A DNA stretch of 64,000 nucleotides. Source: Lachnospiraceae bacterium (GTDB taxonomy: Bacteria > Bacillota > Clostridia > Lachnospirales > Lachnospiraceae). The translations under genes were made by a program, and so were the position numbers. Each line of letters begins with the position of its first letter. The stretch's first letter is position 1. The notes below the pieces were generated by a model. It had not been told where the DNA came from and did no database searches. It saw only the letters and a list, made by a program, of their open reading frames with translations. The stretch covers positions 29,818 through 93,817 of the forward strand of contig JAJPWX010000046.1 in assembly GCA_021205755.1 (NCBI GenBank), in the 5' to 3' direction. This document shows positions 47,436-57,187 of the stretch, piece by piece.

Positions 47436-48713
47436 TTATACACCCTCCGCAATTCTTGTCACTGCGACATAGATGTCTGATATCTTATACCAGGTACGGC
47501 TGCCGACGATTCCGTCCTGTGTCAGCCCGAAAACTGACTGAAAGACCCTGACCGCATCCTGGGTAGCTTCGCCGAAGATGCCGTCCGGCACGAGTTTGGG
47601 GATCAGCGGATAATTGTTGGAAATGGCGTTGAGCTGTTCCTGAATTTTGAGCACATCCGCGCCAACTGAGCCGACCGACAGCGGGTAGCCCGGATAGGAG
47701 GACGGTACGCCGGATACCTGCTCGGCAAAATTGATATACATATCATTTCCATAGTAATAACGGATGATTTCGGAAGCGGTGTATCCCTGTTCACCGAGCG
47801 CAGCGCTGCCCCACTGCGAGAGCCATTGCGGGCAGGTTACGCGGGAGCCGTCGCAGTACTGTGTCAGAATAGGCTGTTTTACGTTCGGACGGGAGAGATA
47901 GTTCTGGAATACATCGTCCACCACCTCGGAAATGCTCTCAAAAATGGTTCTTCCGTAGACCCATTTCTGGTCGTAGGCAGTCGAGGATGTGATGGTGAAA
48001 TCATACCGTTTATTGCGGTACCATTCTGTGTAAACCCGATTCAGGGTAAAGGACTGGATTGCCAGGATATTTGCGACCAGCGTCGCGTAAGGCCAGGTAG
48101 AATAAATCTCACTGCTCGCGACATTTTTAATATAGTCTTTGTATTGCACATAATAATCACGCGCTGTGGAATCCTGCGGTGTTCCGTCGTGCACGACAAT
48201 ATACTCCGGCACGACCACCTGTTCCAGTACAATTTCCCCGTTCCCGCTGACCGGTTTTACTTCTGTCTCCGCGATTTTGGGCGGATAATAGCCGTAAAGG
48301 GTGTGTTCCGGAATAACAATGGTATCCGGCTGTTCATCCGGACGCAGCTGACGCAGAGTTACATTCTGCAGGGAAAGCTGGCTGCCAAAAACTTCTGCTC
48401 CGCTAACGGTGACCGTTTCGTATCCCGGAGCGGATATCCGGATTGTATACTCCGCGTAAGGCTGTTCTTCTGAGGGCTCCAGAGAATATTCGACCGGCGG
48501 AGCCGCGAGTGTCAGCGGTTCTGTCTGACCGTTTTGATCCGTGCGTACCTCCTCAATCGTGCTGTTCGGGTCTCCGGTAAAGGAAACCTCCACCACGGCA
48601 TCCGAAAGCGGAAGGTTCTGCTCTGAGAGGGCAGTTACTTTCAGTCTTCCGGTATCCGGCAGGTCGCCGGTCTGCGCTGCCTGAAGACTTGTATGAAAAG
48701 CGCTGTGGTTCAT
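47436..48713 (-). CDS. SleC-like spore cortex-lytic enzyme (SpoIID-like + peptidoglycan-binding domains)
   Basis: About 425 residues from ATG 48713 (AGGAGG upstream; ATG 48740 is an alternative). The N-terminal part has beta-sandwich sequence (LKVTALSEQNLPLSDAVVEV). A middle region with YYVQYKDYIKNVASSEIYSTW and LVANILAIQSFTLNRVYTEW fits the SpoIID/LytB-type lytic domain, and the C-terminal 70 residues are a PG_binding_1 repeat (SVGADVLKIQEQLNAI...DGIFGEATQDAVRVFQ). The layout matches clostridial SleC, which cleaves spore cortex during germination. It has no membrane segment or obvious signal peptide. Confidence 0.75.
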   Translation of the reverse strand: MNHSAFHTSLQAAQTGDLPDTGRLKVTALSEQNLPLSDAVVEVSFTGDPNSTIEEVRTDQNGQTEPLTLAAPPVEYSLEPSEEQPYAEYTIRISAPGYETVTVSGAEVFGSQLSLQNVTLRQLRPDEQPDTIVIPEHTLYGYYPPKIAETEVKPVSGNGEIVLEQVVVPEYIVVHDGTPQDSTARDYYVQYKDYIKNVASSEIYSTWPYATLVANILAIQSFTLNRVYTEWYRNKRYDFTITSSTAYDQKWVYGRTIFESISEVVDDVFQNYLSRPNVKQPILTQYCDGSRVTCPQWLSQWGSAALGEQGYTASEIIRYYYGNDMYINFAEQVSGVPSSYPGYPLSVGSVGADVLKIQEQLNAISNNYPLIPKLVPDGIFGEATQDAVRVFQSVFGLTQDGIVGSRTWYKISDIYVAVTRIAEGV

Positions 48714-48864
48714 ATCCGTAAATCCTCCTGTTTGATTCATTCTTCACTTCCCATTGGTATGGAAAAGGTCAGAAAGAGCGTCTTTGCTACAGTTTAAAAT
48801 ATTCCTGCACCATGGAATTGTTTCCGTTCTGTGTTGTTCTTTTTTTAATTCCATTCAAAACAAG

Positions 48865-48893
48865 TTGAAATCTAAAAAAAGATATGGTAAAAT
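48865..48893 (+). promoter_or_regulatory. Promoter of carAB
   Basis: TTGAAA (48865-48870), 17-base spacer, TAAAAT (48888-48893); leader of about 55 nt. No PyrR attenuator is seen. Confidence 0.65.
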
Positions 48894-48956
48894 TGAGCGA
48901 TTTACAGGAAAAGCAGAGATATATAATTCGACAGCAGAAAGGAGTGCGGCGTTCGT

Positions 48957-50108
48957 ATGAAAGCGTTTCTGATACTCGAAGATGGCACGGTGTTTGCGGG
49001 TACCAGTATTGGCTCATCACGTGAGGTGGTGAGTGAGATTGTATTTAATACATCGATGACTGGTTATCTGGAGGTGTTGACGGATCCGTCCTATGCCGGA
49101 CAGGCGGTAGTGATGACGTATCCGCTGATTGGCAATTATGGGATCTGTTATGAGGACATGGAGTCCGAACGACCCTGGCTTGACGCATTTATTGTCCGGG
49201 AGCTTTCCCGCATCCCGAGTAATTTCCGTTCCGAAGATACGATTCAGAATTTTCTGTTAAAATATGATATTCCAGGAATCGCCGGTATCGATACCCGCGC
49301 ACTTACAAAGATTCTTCGTGAGAAAGGCACCATGAATGGCTGCATTACCACGAATGAGAACTATCAGTTAGAAGAAATCTTTCCCAGACTCGCTGCATAT
49401 ACAACCGGAAAAGTAGTTGAAAAGGTCACCTGCCGGGAGAAGTATGTGTTAAAAGGCGATGGTCCCAGAGTGGCGCTGCTTGATTTAGGGACAAAGAAAA
49501 ACATCGCACGCTGTCTGAACCAGCGGGGATGTGAGGTGACGGTTTATCCGGCACTGACGAAAGCGGAGGAGATTCTCGCGGCAAAGCCGGATGGCATTAT
49601 GCTTTCCAATGGCCCCGGAGATCCCAAAGAATGTGCTGTGATCATAGAGGAGATCAAAAAGCTGTACGCGTCGGATGTCCCGATTTTTGCAATCTGCCTG
49701 GGACATCAGCTGATGGCGCTTGCGAACGGTGCGGATACCTATAAGATGAAGTATGGACACCGCGGCGGAAACCATCCGGTGCGTGACCTGACGACCGGGC
49801 GTGTCTATATTTCGTCGCAGAATCACGGTTACGTGGTGGATGCGGAGCATATGGATCCGGCAGTTGCGGTGCCGGCTTTTGAAAATGTCAACGATGGAAC
49901 GAATGAAGGGCTGGCCTATACCGGAAAGAATATTTTTACAATCCAGTTCCATCCGGAAGCGTCACCGGGACCGTTGGATTCTGGCTATCTGTTTGACCGC
50001 TTTATGGGTATGATGCACTCGGATGCTGTCTCTGAAAAGTGCCAGGCGAAAGACAAAGATGGAAAAGAGAGTTCAAAATCAGATCAAGAGAGGGAGGCGC
50101 GTTCATAA
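48957..50108 (+). CDS. carA: Carbamoyl-phosphate synthase small (glutaminase) subunit
   Basis: Supplies ammonia from glutamine to CarB for pyrimidine and arginine synthesis. The 383 residues open [19 protein letters not shown], include [20 protein letters not shown] and the class I glutaminase site: [17 protein letters not shown] (nucleophile Cys) and [10 protein letters not shown] (His/Glu). The last 30 residues are a Lys/Glu/Ser-rich tail. It overlaps carB by one base (TAATG). Confidence 0.96.
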   Translation: MKAFLILEDGTVFAGTSIGSSREVVSEIVFNTSMTGYLEVLTDPSYAGQAVVMTYPLIGNYGICYEDMESERPWLDAFIVRELSRIPSNFRSEDTIQNFLLKYDIPGIAGIDTRALTKILREKGTMNGCITTNENYQLEEIFPRLAAYTTGKVVEKVTCREKYVLKGDGPRVALLDLGTKKNIARCLNQRGCEVTVYPALTKAEEILAAKPDGIMLSNGPGDPKECAVIIEEIKKLYASDVPIFAICLGHQLMALANGADTYKMKYGHRGGNHPVRDLTTGRVYISSQNHGYVVDAEHMDPAVAVPAFENVNDGTNEGLAYTGKNIFTIQFHPEASPGPLDSGYLFDRFMGMMHSDAVSEKCQAKDKDGKESSKSDQEREARS

Positions 50109-53100
50109 TGCCAAAGAATCCGGATATTAAAAAGGTACTGGTGATTGGCTCTGGCCCGATCGTGATTGGTCAGGCCGCAGAGTTTGACTATGCGGGGACG
50201 CAGGCCTGCCGTGCTCTGCACGAGGAAGGAATTGATGTCGTTCTGCTGAACTCCAATCCGGCGACAATTATGACGGATAAGGATATTGCCGATCATGTAT
50301 ACATTGAACCGCTGACCGTGGAAGTAGTCGAACAGCTGATTTTAAAGGAGCGTCCGGACAGCGTCCTGCCGACCCTGGGCGGCCAGGCAGGACTGAACCT
50401 GGCGATGGAGCTGGCGGAGCGTGGATTTCTGGAAAAGAATGGCGTCCGCCTGATCGGTACGACCGCGGAGACGATCAAAAAGGCGGAGGACCGTCAGGAA
50501 TTTAAAAATACCATGGAAAAAATCGGCGAGCCGGTGGCTCCGTCGAAAGTGGTAGAGTCGGTAGAAGAAGGCGTTGCCTTTACGCAGACCATCGGCTATC
50601 CGGTCGTGCTGCGTCCGGCATATACCCTGGGCGGCAGCGGCGGCGGCATCGCGCACAATTATGAGGAGCTGGTAGAGATTCTGGAGAATGGTCTCCGCTT
50701 AAGCCGTGTCGGGCAGGTGCTGGTGGAGCGCTGTATTGCCGGATGGAAGGAGATCGAGTATGAGGTGATGCGCGACGGCGCAGGCAATGTGATCACCGTC
50801 TGCAATATGGAAAATATTGATCCGGTCGGCGTGCACACCGGCGACAGCATCGTTGTAGCGCCCTCCCAGACGCTGGGGGATAAGGAATACCAGATGCTGC
50901 GTACTTCCGCGCTGAATATCATCAGCGAGCTGAAAATCACCGGAGGCTGCAACGTTCAGTTCGCGCTGCATCCGGAAAGCTTTGAATATTGTGTTATTGA
51001 GGTAAATCCGCGTGTGAGCCGTTCCTCCGCACTGGCATCAAAGGCGACCGGTTACCCGATCGCGAAGGTGGCGGCGAAGATTGCGCTTGGTTACACCCTG
51101 GATGAGATCAAAAACGCGATCACCGGAAAAACCTATGCGAGCTTTGAACCGATGCTGGATTACTGCGTAGTTAAAATGCCGCGCCTGCCGTTTGATAAAT
51201 TTATCAGCGCGAGCCGCCGTCTGACGACACAGATGAAGGCGACGGGCGAGGTCATGAGTATCTGCACGAATTTTGAGGGAGCGCTCATGAAAGCGATCCG
51301 CTCGCTGGAGCAGCATGTGGACTGTCTGCTTTCCTATGATTTCTCTGGCCTGGACGACGATGCGCTGCTGCGTCAGCTTGCGGTTGTAGACGACCGCCGG
51401 ATCTGGGTAATTGCGGAGGCGCTGCGCCGGAAGTTCTCTTATGAGAAAATACATGAGCTGACGAAAATTGATATCTGGTTTATTGACAAGATTGCCATTC
51501 TGACCGAGATGGAAGAGCGTCTGCGCACGGAGGAGCTCACTGTGGAGCTTTTGAAAGAAGCGAAGCGGATTGAATTCCCAGATAACGTGATTGCGCGTCT
51601 GACCGGAAAAAGCGAAGAAGACATCAAACAGCTGCGCTATGCGAACGGGATCATTGCTGCTTACAAGATGGTGGACACCTGCGCGGCGGAATTTGCTGCG
51701 ACGACGCCTTACTATTACTCGGTATTTGGCAGTGAGAATGAGGCGGAAACGTCCTCCGGCAGGAAAAAAGTCCTTGTCCTTGGTTCCGGCCCGATCCGCA
51801 TCGGGCAGGGCATCGAATTTGACTTCTGCTCGGTACATTGCACCTGGGCCTTTGAAAAAGAGGGCTATGAGACAATTATCATTAATAACAACCCGGAGAC
51901 GGTCAGCACGGATTTCGATATTGCGGATAAGCTGTATTTTGAGCCTCTAACCCCAGAGGACGTAGAGAATGTCGTGCGCCTGGAGCACCCGGACGGTGCA
52001 GTGGTGCAGTTTGGCGGACAGACCGCGATTAAGCTGACGGAATCCCTGATGAAGATGGGTGTGCCGATTCTGGGCACCTCCGCGGAAAACGTGGACGCTG
52101 CAGAAGATCGGGAGCTGTTTGACGAGATTCTGGAAAAATGCAATATCCCGCGCCCCGCGGGGCATACCGTCTTTACCGCCGAAGAAGCGAAAAAAGCGGC
52201 CAATGAGCTGGGCTATCCGGTGCTGGTGCGCCCCTCCTACGTACTTGGCGGACAGGGAATGCAGATCGCCATCAACGATGAGGATGTGGAGCAGTACATT
52301 GGCGTGATCAACCAGATCGCGCAGGAACACCCGATCCTGGTGGACAAATACATGATGGGAAAGGAGATCGAGGTCGACGCTGTGTGCGATGGCACGGATG
52401 TCCTGATTCCGGGGATCATGGAGCACATCGAGCGCGCCGGGATTCATTCCGGAGACAGTATTTCGGTGTATCCGGCACAGAGCATCTCAAAGAAGATTAA
52501 GCGTGTGATTGAGGATTACACGCGCAAGCTCGCCCGCTCTTTGCATGTCATCGGACTGATTAATATCCAGTTCATTGTCAGCAACGATGAGGTGTATGTG
52601 ATTGAGGTGAACCCGCGTTCCAGCCGTACGGTGCCGTATATCAGCAAGGTGACGGGGATCCCGATCGTGCCGTTGGCCACCAAGGTCATTCTCGGCGCTA
52701 CCATTCGGGAGCTTGGTTTTGAACCAGGGCTGCAGCCGGAAGCGGACTATTTCGCGATCAAGATGCCAGTGTTTTCGTTTGAAAAAATACAGGGCGCGGA
52801 CATCAGCCTGGGGCCGGAGATGAAGTCGACGGGAGAATGTCTTGGCATTGCCGCGACGTTTGATGAGGCACTGTACAAGGCATTCCTTGGCGCGGGCATC
52901 AATCTTCCGAAATACAAAAATATGATCATCACCGTGCGCGATTCGGATAAGCTAGACGTGGTCGATATCGCAAAGCGCTTTGAAGCGCTGGGCTACAATA
53001 TTTTCGCAACCAAAGGAACGGCGCGCGCACTGATGGAAGCAGATATACAGGTGCGCATGACCCGCAAGGTGGAGCAGGAGTCGCCGAATATTCTGGATCT

Positions 53101-53317
53101 GATCCTGGGACATGAGATTGACCTGGTCATCGACACGCCTTCCCAGGGGGTAGGACATGCGAAGGATGGTTTCCTGATCCGCCGCAACGCGATTGAGACC
53201 GGCGTGAATGTGCTCACTTCGCTGGATACCGCGAACGCGCTGATTACCAGTCTGGAAAACAATAATATCCATGGACTGACTCTGGTGGACATCGCAGAAA
53301 TTGATCGTCGGATGTAA
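50108..53317 (+). CDS. carB: Carbamoyl-phosphate synthase large subunit
   Basis: Catalytic subunit that combines bicarbonate, ammonia and two ATP. 1069 residues; start at 50108 with GGGAGG upstream, inside the end of carA. Two ATP-grasp halves are visible: [20 protein letters not shown] at the start and [20 protein letters not shown] at about residue 556, and the C-terminal MGS-like regulatory domain ([19 protein letters not shown]). Matches the family's usual length (about 1070). Confidence 0.97.
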   Translation: MPKNPDIKKVLVIGSGPIVIGQAAEFDYAGTQACRALHEEGIDVVLLNSNPATIMTDKDIADHVYIEPLTVEVVEQLILKERPDSVLPTLGGQAGLNLAMELAERGFLEKNGVRLIGTTAETIKKAEDRQEFKNTMEKIGEPVAPSKVVESVEEGVAFTQTIGYPVVLRPAYTLGGSGGGIAHNYEELVEILENGLRLSRVGQVLVERCIAGWKEIEYEVMRDGAGNVITVCNMENIDPVGVHTGDSIVVAPSQTLGDKEYQMLRTSALNIISELKITGGCNVQFALHPESFEYCVIEVNPRVSRSSALASKATGYPIAKVAAKIALGYTLDEIKNAITGKTYASFEPMLDYCVVKMPRLPFDKFISASRRLTTQMKATGEVMSICTNFEGALMKAIRSLEQHVDCLLSYDFSGLDDDALLRQLAVVDDRRIWVIAEALRRKFSYEKIHELTKIDIWFIDKIAILTEMEERLRTEELTVELLKEAKRIEFPDNVIARLTGKSEEDIKQLRYANGIIAAYKMVDTCAAEFAATTPYYYSVFGSENEAETSSGRKKVLVLGSGPIRIGQGIEFDFCSVHCTWAFEKEGYETIIINNNPETVSTDFDIADKLYFEPLTPEDVENVVRLEHPDGAVVQFGGQTAIKLTESLMKMGVPILGTSAENVDAAEDRELFDEILEKCNIPRPAGHTVFTAEEAKKAANELGYPVLVRPSYVLGGQGMQIAINDEDVEQYIGVINQIAQEHPILVDKYMMGKEIEVDAVCDGTDVLIPGIMEHIERAGIHSGDSISVYPAQSISKKIKRVIEDYTRKLARSLHVIGLINIQFIVSNDEVYVIEVNPRSSRTVPYISKVTGIPIVPLATKVILGATIRELGFEPGLQPEADYFAIKMPVFSFEKIQGADISLGPEMKSTGECLGIAATFDEALYKAFLGAGINLPKYKNMIITVRDSDKLDVVDIAKRFEALGYNIFATKGTARALMEADIQVRMTRKVEQESPNILDLILGHEIDLVIDTPSQGVGHAKDGFLIRRNAIETGVNVLTSLDTANALITSLENNNIHGLTLVDIAEIDRRM

Positions 53318-53426
53318 CGGATGCAAGCAGGACTAACAAAACGATTTTAGATGGCCGGAGGCTGTTGAAATTCACAAAATGGCAGCAGTTTCCGGTGTAT
53401 TTCACCTCGATTTTACACTATTTTTC

Positions 53427-53455
53427 TTGCATAATGCCCCTGGAAGCGGTACAAT
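53427..53455 (+). promoter_or_regulatory. Promoter of the phospholipase C-like gene
   Basis: TTGCAT (53427-53432), 17-base spacer, TACAAT (53450-53455). Confidence 0.6.
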
Positions 53456-53579
53456 GCACGTGGATAGAAAACGAGAAAAGCCAGGCAGGAACTGTAATGG
53501 ATCTTCTGGGTGACAGCTACAGTTCTGCTGCGGTGGAAAAGAATAAAAAACGATTCCACGGCGGAAAAGGGAGAATTTT

Positions 53580-54191
53580 ATGCGAAAAAAATCACATATA
53601 GCTTTGTCTGTGTTTCTGGTGAGTGAGCTTCGTTTGAAAGAACTGGATTTTCACAGAAAAGCGTTTTATTTAGGCTCGATCCAGCCGGATTTGAATCCTA
53701 AGATGTTCTCAGAACCACATCAGTTCGATGAGACGTGGGAAAAGGTTCAGAAGCTGATCTTACAGATCGAGGCCGAGATGCGGGATGGGGATTACAGCAA
53801 ACGCACCATCTGGACACAGACTGGTATAGTTATGCATTATCTGGCGGATTATTTTACATTTCCGCATAATACCTGCTTTGACGGAAGCCTTCGTGATCAT
53901 TGTATGCATGAGAGCGAGCTGAAATACCTGCTGCGCGCGTATTTGTGTACCTCAGAGGCGAGAATGGCATTCGAACGCCAGCTGCTGCGGGCAGGGCAGA
54001 TTCATACAGCGGAGCAGTTGTTTACATATATCGAGAGGACGCATGATGCTTATATGCGGGAATCCTATCATTCTGTGCTGAACGATTGCCAGTGGATTAC
54101 GGAGATTTGTTTTTGTGCGGGAATTGTACTTTGTCAGATGGTAAGCGGGGAGGAAAGTCAGGCAGCATGGCTGCGCAGCTGTGTAGCTTAG
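53580..54191 (+). CDS. Zinc-dependent phospholipase C-like protein
   Basis: 203 residues. Starts MRKKSHIALSVFLVSEL, with the zinc-PLC-like signatures: an N-terminal His, GSIQPDLNPKMF (Asp ligand), TGIVMHYLADYFTFPHN (His/Asp/His) and CMHESELKYL (His). Bacterial PLCs of this fold are usually secreted; here there is no signal peptide, so it may be intracellular or act on a different substrate. The L,D-transpeptidase gene follows 25 bp later. Confidence 0.78.
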   Translation: MRKKSHIALSVFLVSELRLKELDFHRKAFYLGSIQPDLNPKMFSEPHQFDETWEKVQKLILQIEAEMRDGDYSKRTIWTQTGIVMHYLADYFTFPHNTCFDGSLRDHCMHESELKYLLRAYLCTSEARMAFERQLLRAGQIHTAEQLFTYIERTHDAYMRESYHSVLNDCQWITEICFCAGIVLCQMVSGEESQAAWLRSCVA

Positions 54192-54216
54192 TGAACAGCA
54201 TACCTGGATATTACAG

Positions 54217-55721
54217 ATGAATCAGGACAGACATTCTTATTACAGGCGAGAGCGGGAATATCAGAGACGACAGTCTGAGATTGAGGCAAAACGCAAAAAG
54301 ACCCTTACGAAGCAGGCCGCAGTGCTGGTTCTGGTTCTTTTTGTGGTTTGCGTTTTTTTGGGAGATTTTCTGTCTGACCAGACCCATATGGCACATTGGC
54401 TTTCTATATATGGAGTCAGTGTGTCAGGCATGACAACCGAAAAGGCCGCGCAGAAGCTTGAAAAAAATTTGGAGAGACGGAACTGGTTTTTACTGAAAAC
54501 GGGGAGGAGCTCTACCGGATAACACTGAGCGAGGCCGGATATTATCTGGATGGAGATGCTCTTAGGGAAGAATTGTCCAAAGTGCAGATGGAAATGCTGA
54601 GCGAGCGGGGCCTTATTGAAACGGGGAAAAATATCGAAATCGAATACAAGGTTCTGGCGGATGAGGAAAAACTGGCGCAAACGTTTGACGCGGAGCATTT
54701 TGAAGTGGAACTTGAACGGACAGAATCGACAGACGCCTATCTGGAATATGACAGTGAAGAAGGCGAGTTTGTGATTGTATCGAGCTGGCAGGGGGATGTC
54801 ATAGACGCAGACAATCTTCGTGCAGTTGTGGAAGATACGATGAATAAAAGCTTTGAAAGCGGGCTTTTCCAGAAATCCATTACAGTGAAAATTGATGTGA
54901 ATTCCTACCAGACGGTGAAAGTGACAGAGAATTCGGAAGAGATAAACGACCGGCTGGAGCAGCTGAATCAGAGCCTTGCGAACTATCAGACCACCTCGAT
55001 TGTGTACACGTTTGGTTCAGTGACGGAGGTACTGGATTCTGATACGATCTGCTCTTGGCTGGAGATTACGGACGACGGCGTGGAACTGGATGAAGCTCTG
55101 ATCTGGACATTTATAGATGAACTGGCGTCTGCCTACAATACAAAATACAACACGCGATATTTTAAAACGACGGCCGGCGATACGGTGACAGTCAGCAACA
55201 ACGAATACGGATACCGGATTGACAAGGATGCGGAATTTGAACAGCTTTGCGAGGATCTGGAGAGTGGCACGACCATTGAGCGGGAACCGGTATACAGTGA
55301 ATCTGGTCTGACACGGGAAGGCACAGACGATCTGGCAGGCAGTTACATTGAGGTCAGCCTGGATAAGCAGCATTTATGGCTTTATAAAGATTATTCTCTG
55401 GTGGTGGAGACCGATATTGTCAGCGGCAAATCTTCAGAGGAAGAGCGGGAGACGCTGCAGGGGGCTTTTTCGATTGCTTACAAGGCCAGTCCATATACTC
55501 TGAGCAGCGAATACTATGGGTATGAGACAGAAGTCAATTACTGGATGCCGTTCGCGAACGGACAGGGACTTCACGATGCGACCTGGCGCAGCTCTTTTGG
55601 TGGCAACCTGTACGAGACATACGGCAGCCACGGCTGCATCAATCTTCCGCTGACGGCGGCGGAGACGATCTATAATACGATCACTGCCGGATATCCGATT
55701 ATTATTTATATGCGCGAGTGA
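54217..55721 (+). pseudogene. L,D-transpeptidase (YkuD) membrane protein, interrupted by a one-base frameshift in a poly-A tract
   Basis: Two frames combine to about 501 residues. N-terminal frame: positively charged head, a membrane helix (AAVLVLVLFVVCVFLGDF), then GVSVSGMTTEKAAQKLEKNL. The second frame supplies ELVFTENGEELYRITLSEAG, a repeated extracellular region and the YkuD domain, ending with the catalytic YGSHGCINLPLTAAE. The shift lies at 54462-54468, where seven A residues need an eighth to restore frame. Everything else is intact, so the break is recent, artefactual or a slippage site. Makes 3-3 peptidoglycan crosslinks if active. Confidence 0.8.
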
Positions 55722-55725
55722 GCAC

Positions 55726-55754
55726 TTGCCATATCGGAAAAAGTGGTATATAAT
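55726..55754 (+). promoter_or_regulatory. Promoter of the SEC-C gene
   Basis: TTGCCA (55726-55731), 17-base spacer, TATAAT (55749-55754). Confidence 0.7.
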
Positions 55755-55827
55755 GCGCAGAGAAAATCTGACAGTTGACGTCGGGACATCCGATGTTCAA
55801 TGCGAAGGAAAAGGATGGTAAACAGTT

Positions 55828-56328
55828 ATGGGATTATTAGAAACCTGGAGAAACACGGCATATTCACAAGAAACAGACAAGAAGACGCTTCAGAAATTCT
55901 GGTCGGATTATTTTCTGAAAGAAAAAGGGATTTATGAGCAGCTGCTGGAAAATCCGGAAGAAGCAGTGACTGGTACCGTGAAGGAGCTGGCGGAAAAATA
56001 TAATGTAACCGTGATGGAAATGACTGGTTTCCTGGATGGCATCAATGAAAGCCTCAAACAGCCGAACCCCATCGAAGAGATGGATGAGGATACGACGGTC
56101 AGTCTGGATTTTGACAATGAAATGCTGTATAAGAATATGGTAGACGCGAAAGCGGACTGGCTCTACAATATCCCGGCGTGGGAAAATATTTTTGACGCAG
56201 ACAAGCGCCACGCACTGTATATAGAGGCGAAGAAGATGAACACCGTTGTGAAAGGGAAAAAGATCGGCCGCAACGATCCATGCCCCTGCGGAAGCGGGAA
56301 GAAATACAAATACTGCTGCGGCAGATAA
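55828..56328 (+). CDS. SEC-C motif protein
   Basis: 166 residues. The C-terminal [17 protein letters not shown] is the SEC-C zinc motif found at the end of SecA and in many small proteins. The N-terminal 120 residues are acidic and helical ([27 protein letters not shown]). Function unknown; SecA-like SecB or ribosome contacts are possible. Has its own promoter. Confidence 0.8.
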   Translation: MGLLETWRNTAYSQETDKKTLQKFWSDYFLKEKGIYEQLLENPEEAVTGTVKELAEKYNVTVMEMTGFLDGINESLKQPNPIEEMDEDTTVSLDFDNEMLYKNMVDAKADWLYNIPAWENIFDADKRHALYIEAKKMNTVVKGKKIGRNDPCPCGSGKKYKYCCGR

Positions 56329-56382
56329 TGGAAATGCACAAGACATTCAGCAGGATGATATCCTGGCAGGATGGGGGGGTTT

Positions 56383-56598
56383 ATGAGACATGCTTTCGAG
56401 ATAGGATGCTTAGGTTTAGGCATCCTTTGTCTTTTTTATTATGTGGGAATCGTCTCTTATGCGGGGATTACGACAAGCTTTGCCTGGATCTGGATTGTGG
56501 GTGGAGTGGTTTTGACTTTGCTCAGTGGAGGCCTGCGCTATCCGCACAACGGCCTGCGGGAAATCTGCGCGATTCTGGTGAATCGCCTGCGGTCTTGA
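56383..56598 (+). CDS. Small membrane protein (71 aa), possibly a truncated YdcF-like remnant
   Basis: ATG 56383 with a GGGGGGG tract upstream; an ATG at 56371 is an alternative. Two membrane helices (GCLGLGILCLFYYVGIVSYA, FAWIWIVGGVVLTLLSGG), then a short tail ending NRLRS. The helices resemble the start of larger YdcF-type envelope proteins, whose catalytic part would come next but is missing, so it may be a fragment. Not firmly recognised. Confidence 0.45.
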   Translation: MRHAFEIGCLGLGILCLFYYVGIVSYAGITTSFAWIWIVGGVVLTLLSGGLRYPHNGLREICAILVNRLRS

Positions 56599-56647
56599 TT
56601 TGTACTGAAAAAAAGCCAAGAAAGGTAAAAAAATATTTGATATTTTC

Positions 56648-56675
56648 TTGACAAATGTTTTTGGTTTGATATAAT
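56648..56675 (+). promoter_or_regulatory. Promoter of the fhs leader
   Basis: TTGACA (56648-56653), 16-base spacer, TATAAT (56670-56675). No second clear promoter was found before fhs. Confidence 0.8.
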
Positions 56676-56689
56676 GGGGGACGAGTGAG

Positions 56690-56764
56690 AGGTTTTGATT
56701 GCTGACGGACCAGTGGAGCACCACAAGGTAATCAAAATAATAATTTTGTCGACCGTCTGGACAG
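56690..56764 (+). promoter_or_regulatory. ZTP (pfl) riboswitch aptamer
   Basis: P1 TTTTGATT pairs with AATCAAAA; inside are CTGACGGACC and the hairpin GTGG-AGCA-CCAC, AAGG; then a linker and CGACCGTCTGGACA, a match to the ZTP consensus CCGCCUGGGCA (two changes). GACGG pairs with CCGTC as the pseudoknot. ZTP builds up when 10-formyl-THF is short, which fits control of fhs. Confidence 0.8.
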
Positions 56765-56800
56765 CATGATCATGAATTGTTATGCTGTCTTTTTTCTTTT
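56760..56800 (+). terminator. ZTP riboswitch terminator
   Basis: GACAGCAT / ATGCTGTC with a 14-base loop, then TTTTTTCTTTT. The 5' arm overlaps the aptamer's last conserved bases, so ligand binding would prevent termination. Confidence 0.85.
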
Positions 56801-56878
56801 CAAAGCCTTCGCGGAAATTTTATATTGTTACGGGTAATGCTCCTGCCTCTGTTCTGATGGGATGCCGGGAGATTACAG

Positions 56879-56972
56879 GTAGAGTAGATACTGTACGTTA
56901 AGTGTCACATGATGGGAAGGTCTTTGTTGTGAACGAAGGAGATATTCCGCGTTACGGTATCGCTTCCGCTAC
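56879..56972 (+). promoter_or_regulatory. THF riboswitch aptamer
   Basis: Matches the THF motif at each conserved block: GTAGAGTAGATA (consensus GGAGAGUAGAUG), ACGTTAAGTGTC (GCGUUAAGUG), GATGGGAAGGTC, GAACGAAGGAG and the closing GTATCGCTTCCGCTAC. P1 GTAG/CTAC closes the element. It lies about 215 nt ahead of fhs; the expression platform is not clear, although CTGCGCAG followed by TTTTTTT at about 57034-57047 could be a terminator part. Confidence 0.82.
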
Positions 56973-57187
56973 TGCGTTCAGAAGAATGACGTGCCATATA
57001 TCCTGCGGTATTATGGCAACTTATTCCCTGCGCAGTTTTTTTGTGCCATTTCAGGTTGACTTCCGTTCATTGGGAAGAGGGCCTCTTTGCAGACACGTCG
57101 CGGGAATACCAGGGCTGGACTCTGGTAAACGTCTTTCTTCATTATTATTCACTGATATGTTTTAAAAGGAGAGGAGATTTTTTAGCT

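Noticed and set aside
48894..48956. PyrR-type attenuator before carAB
   Set aside because: The leader is too short and has no terminator/antiterminator pair.
56801..56878. A second promoter between the ZTP and THF switches
   Set aside because: TATATT-like sequence is present, but no -35 at a suitable distance; cannot be excluded without 5'-end data.
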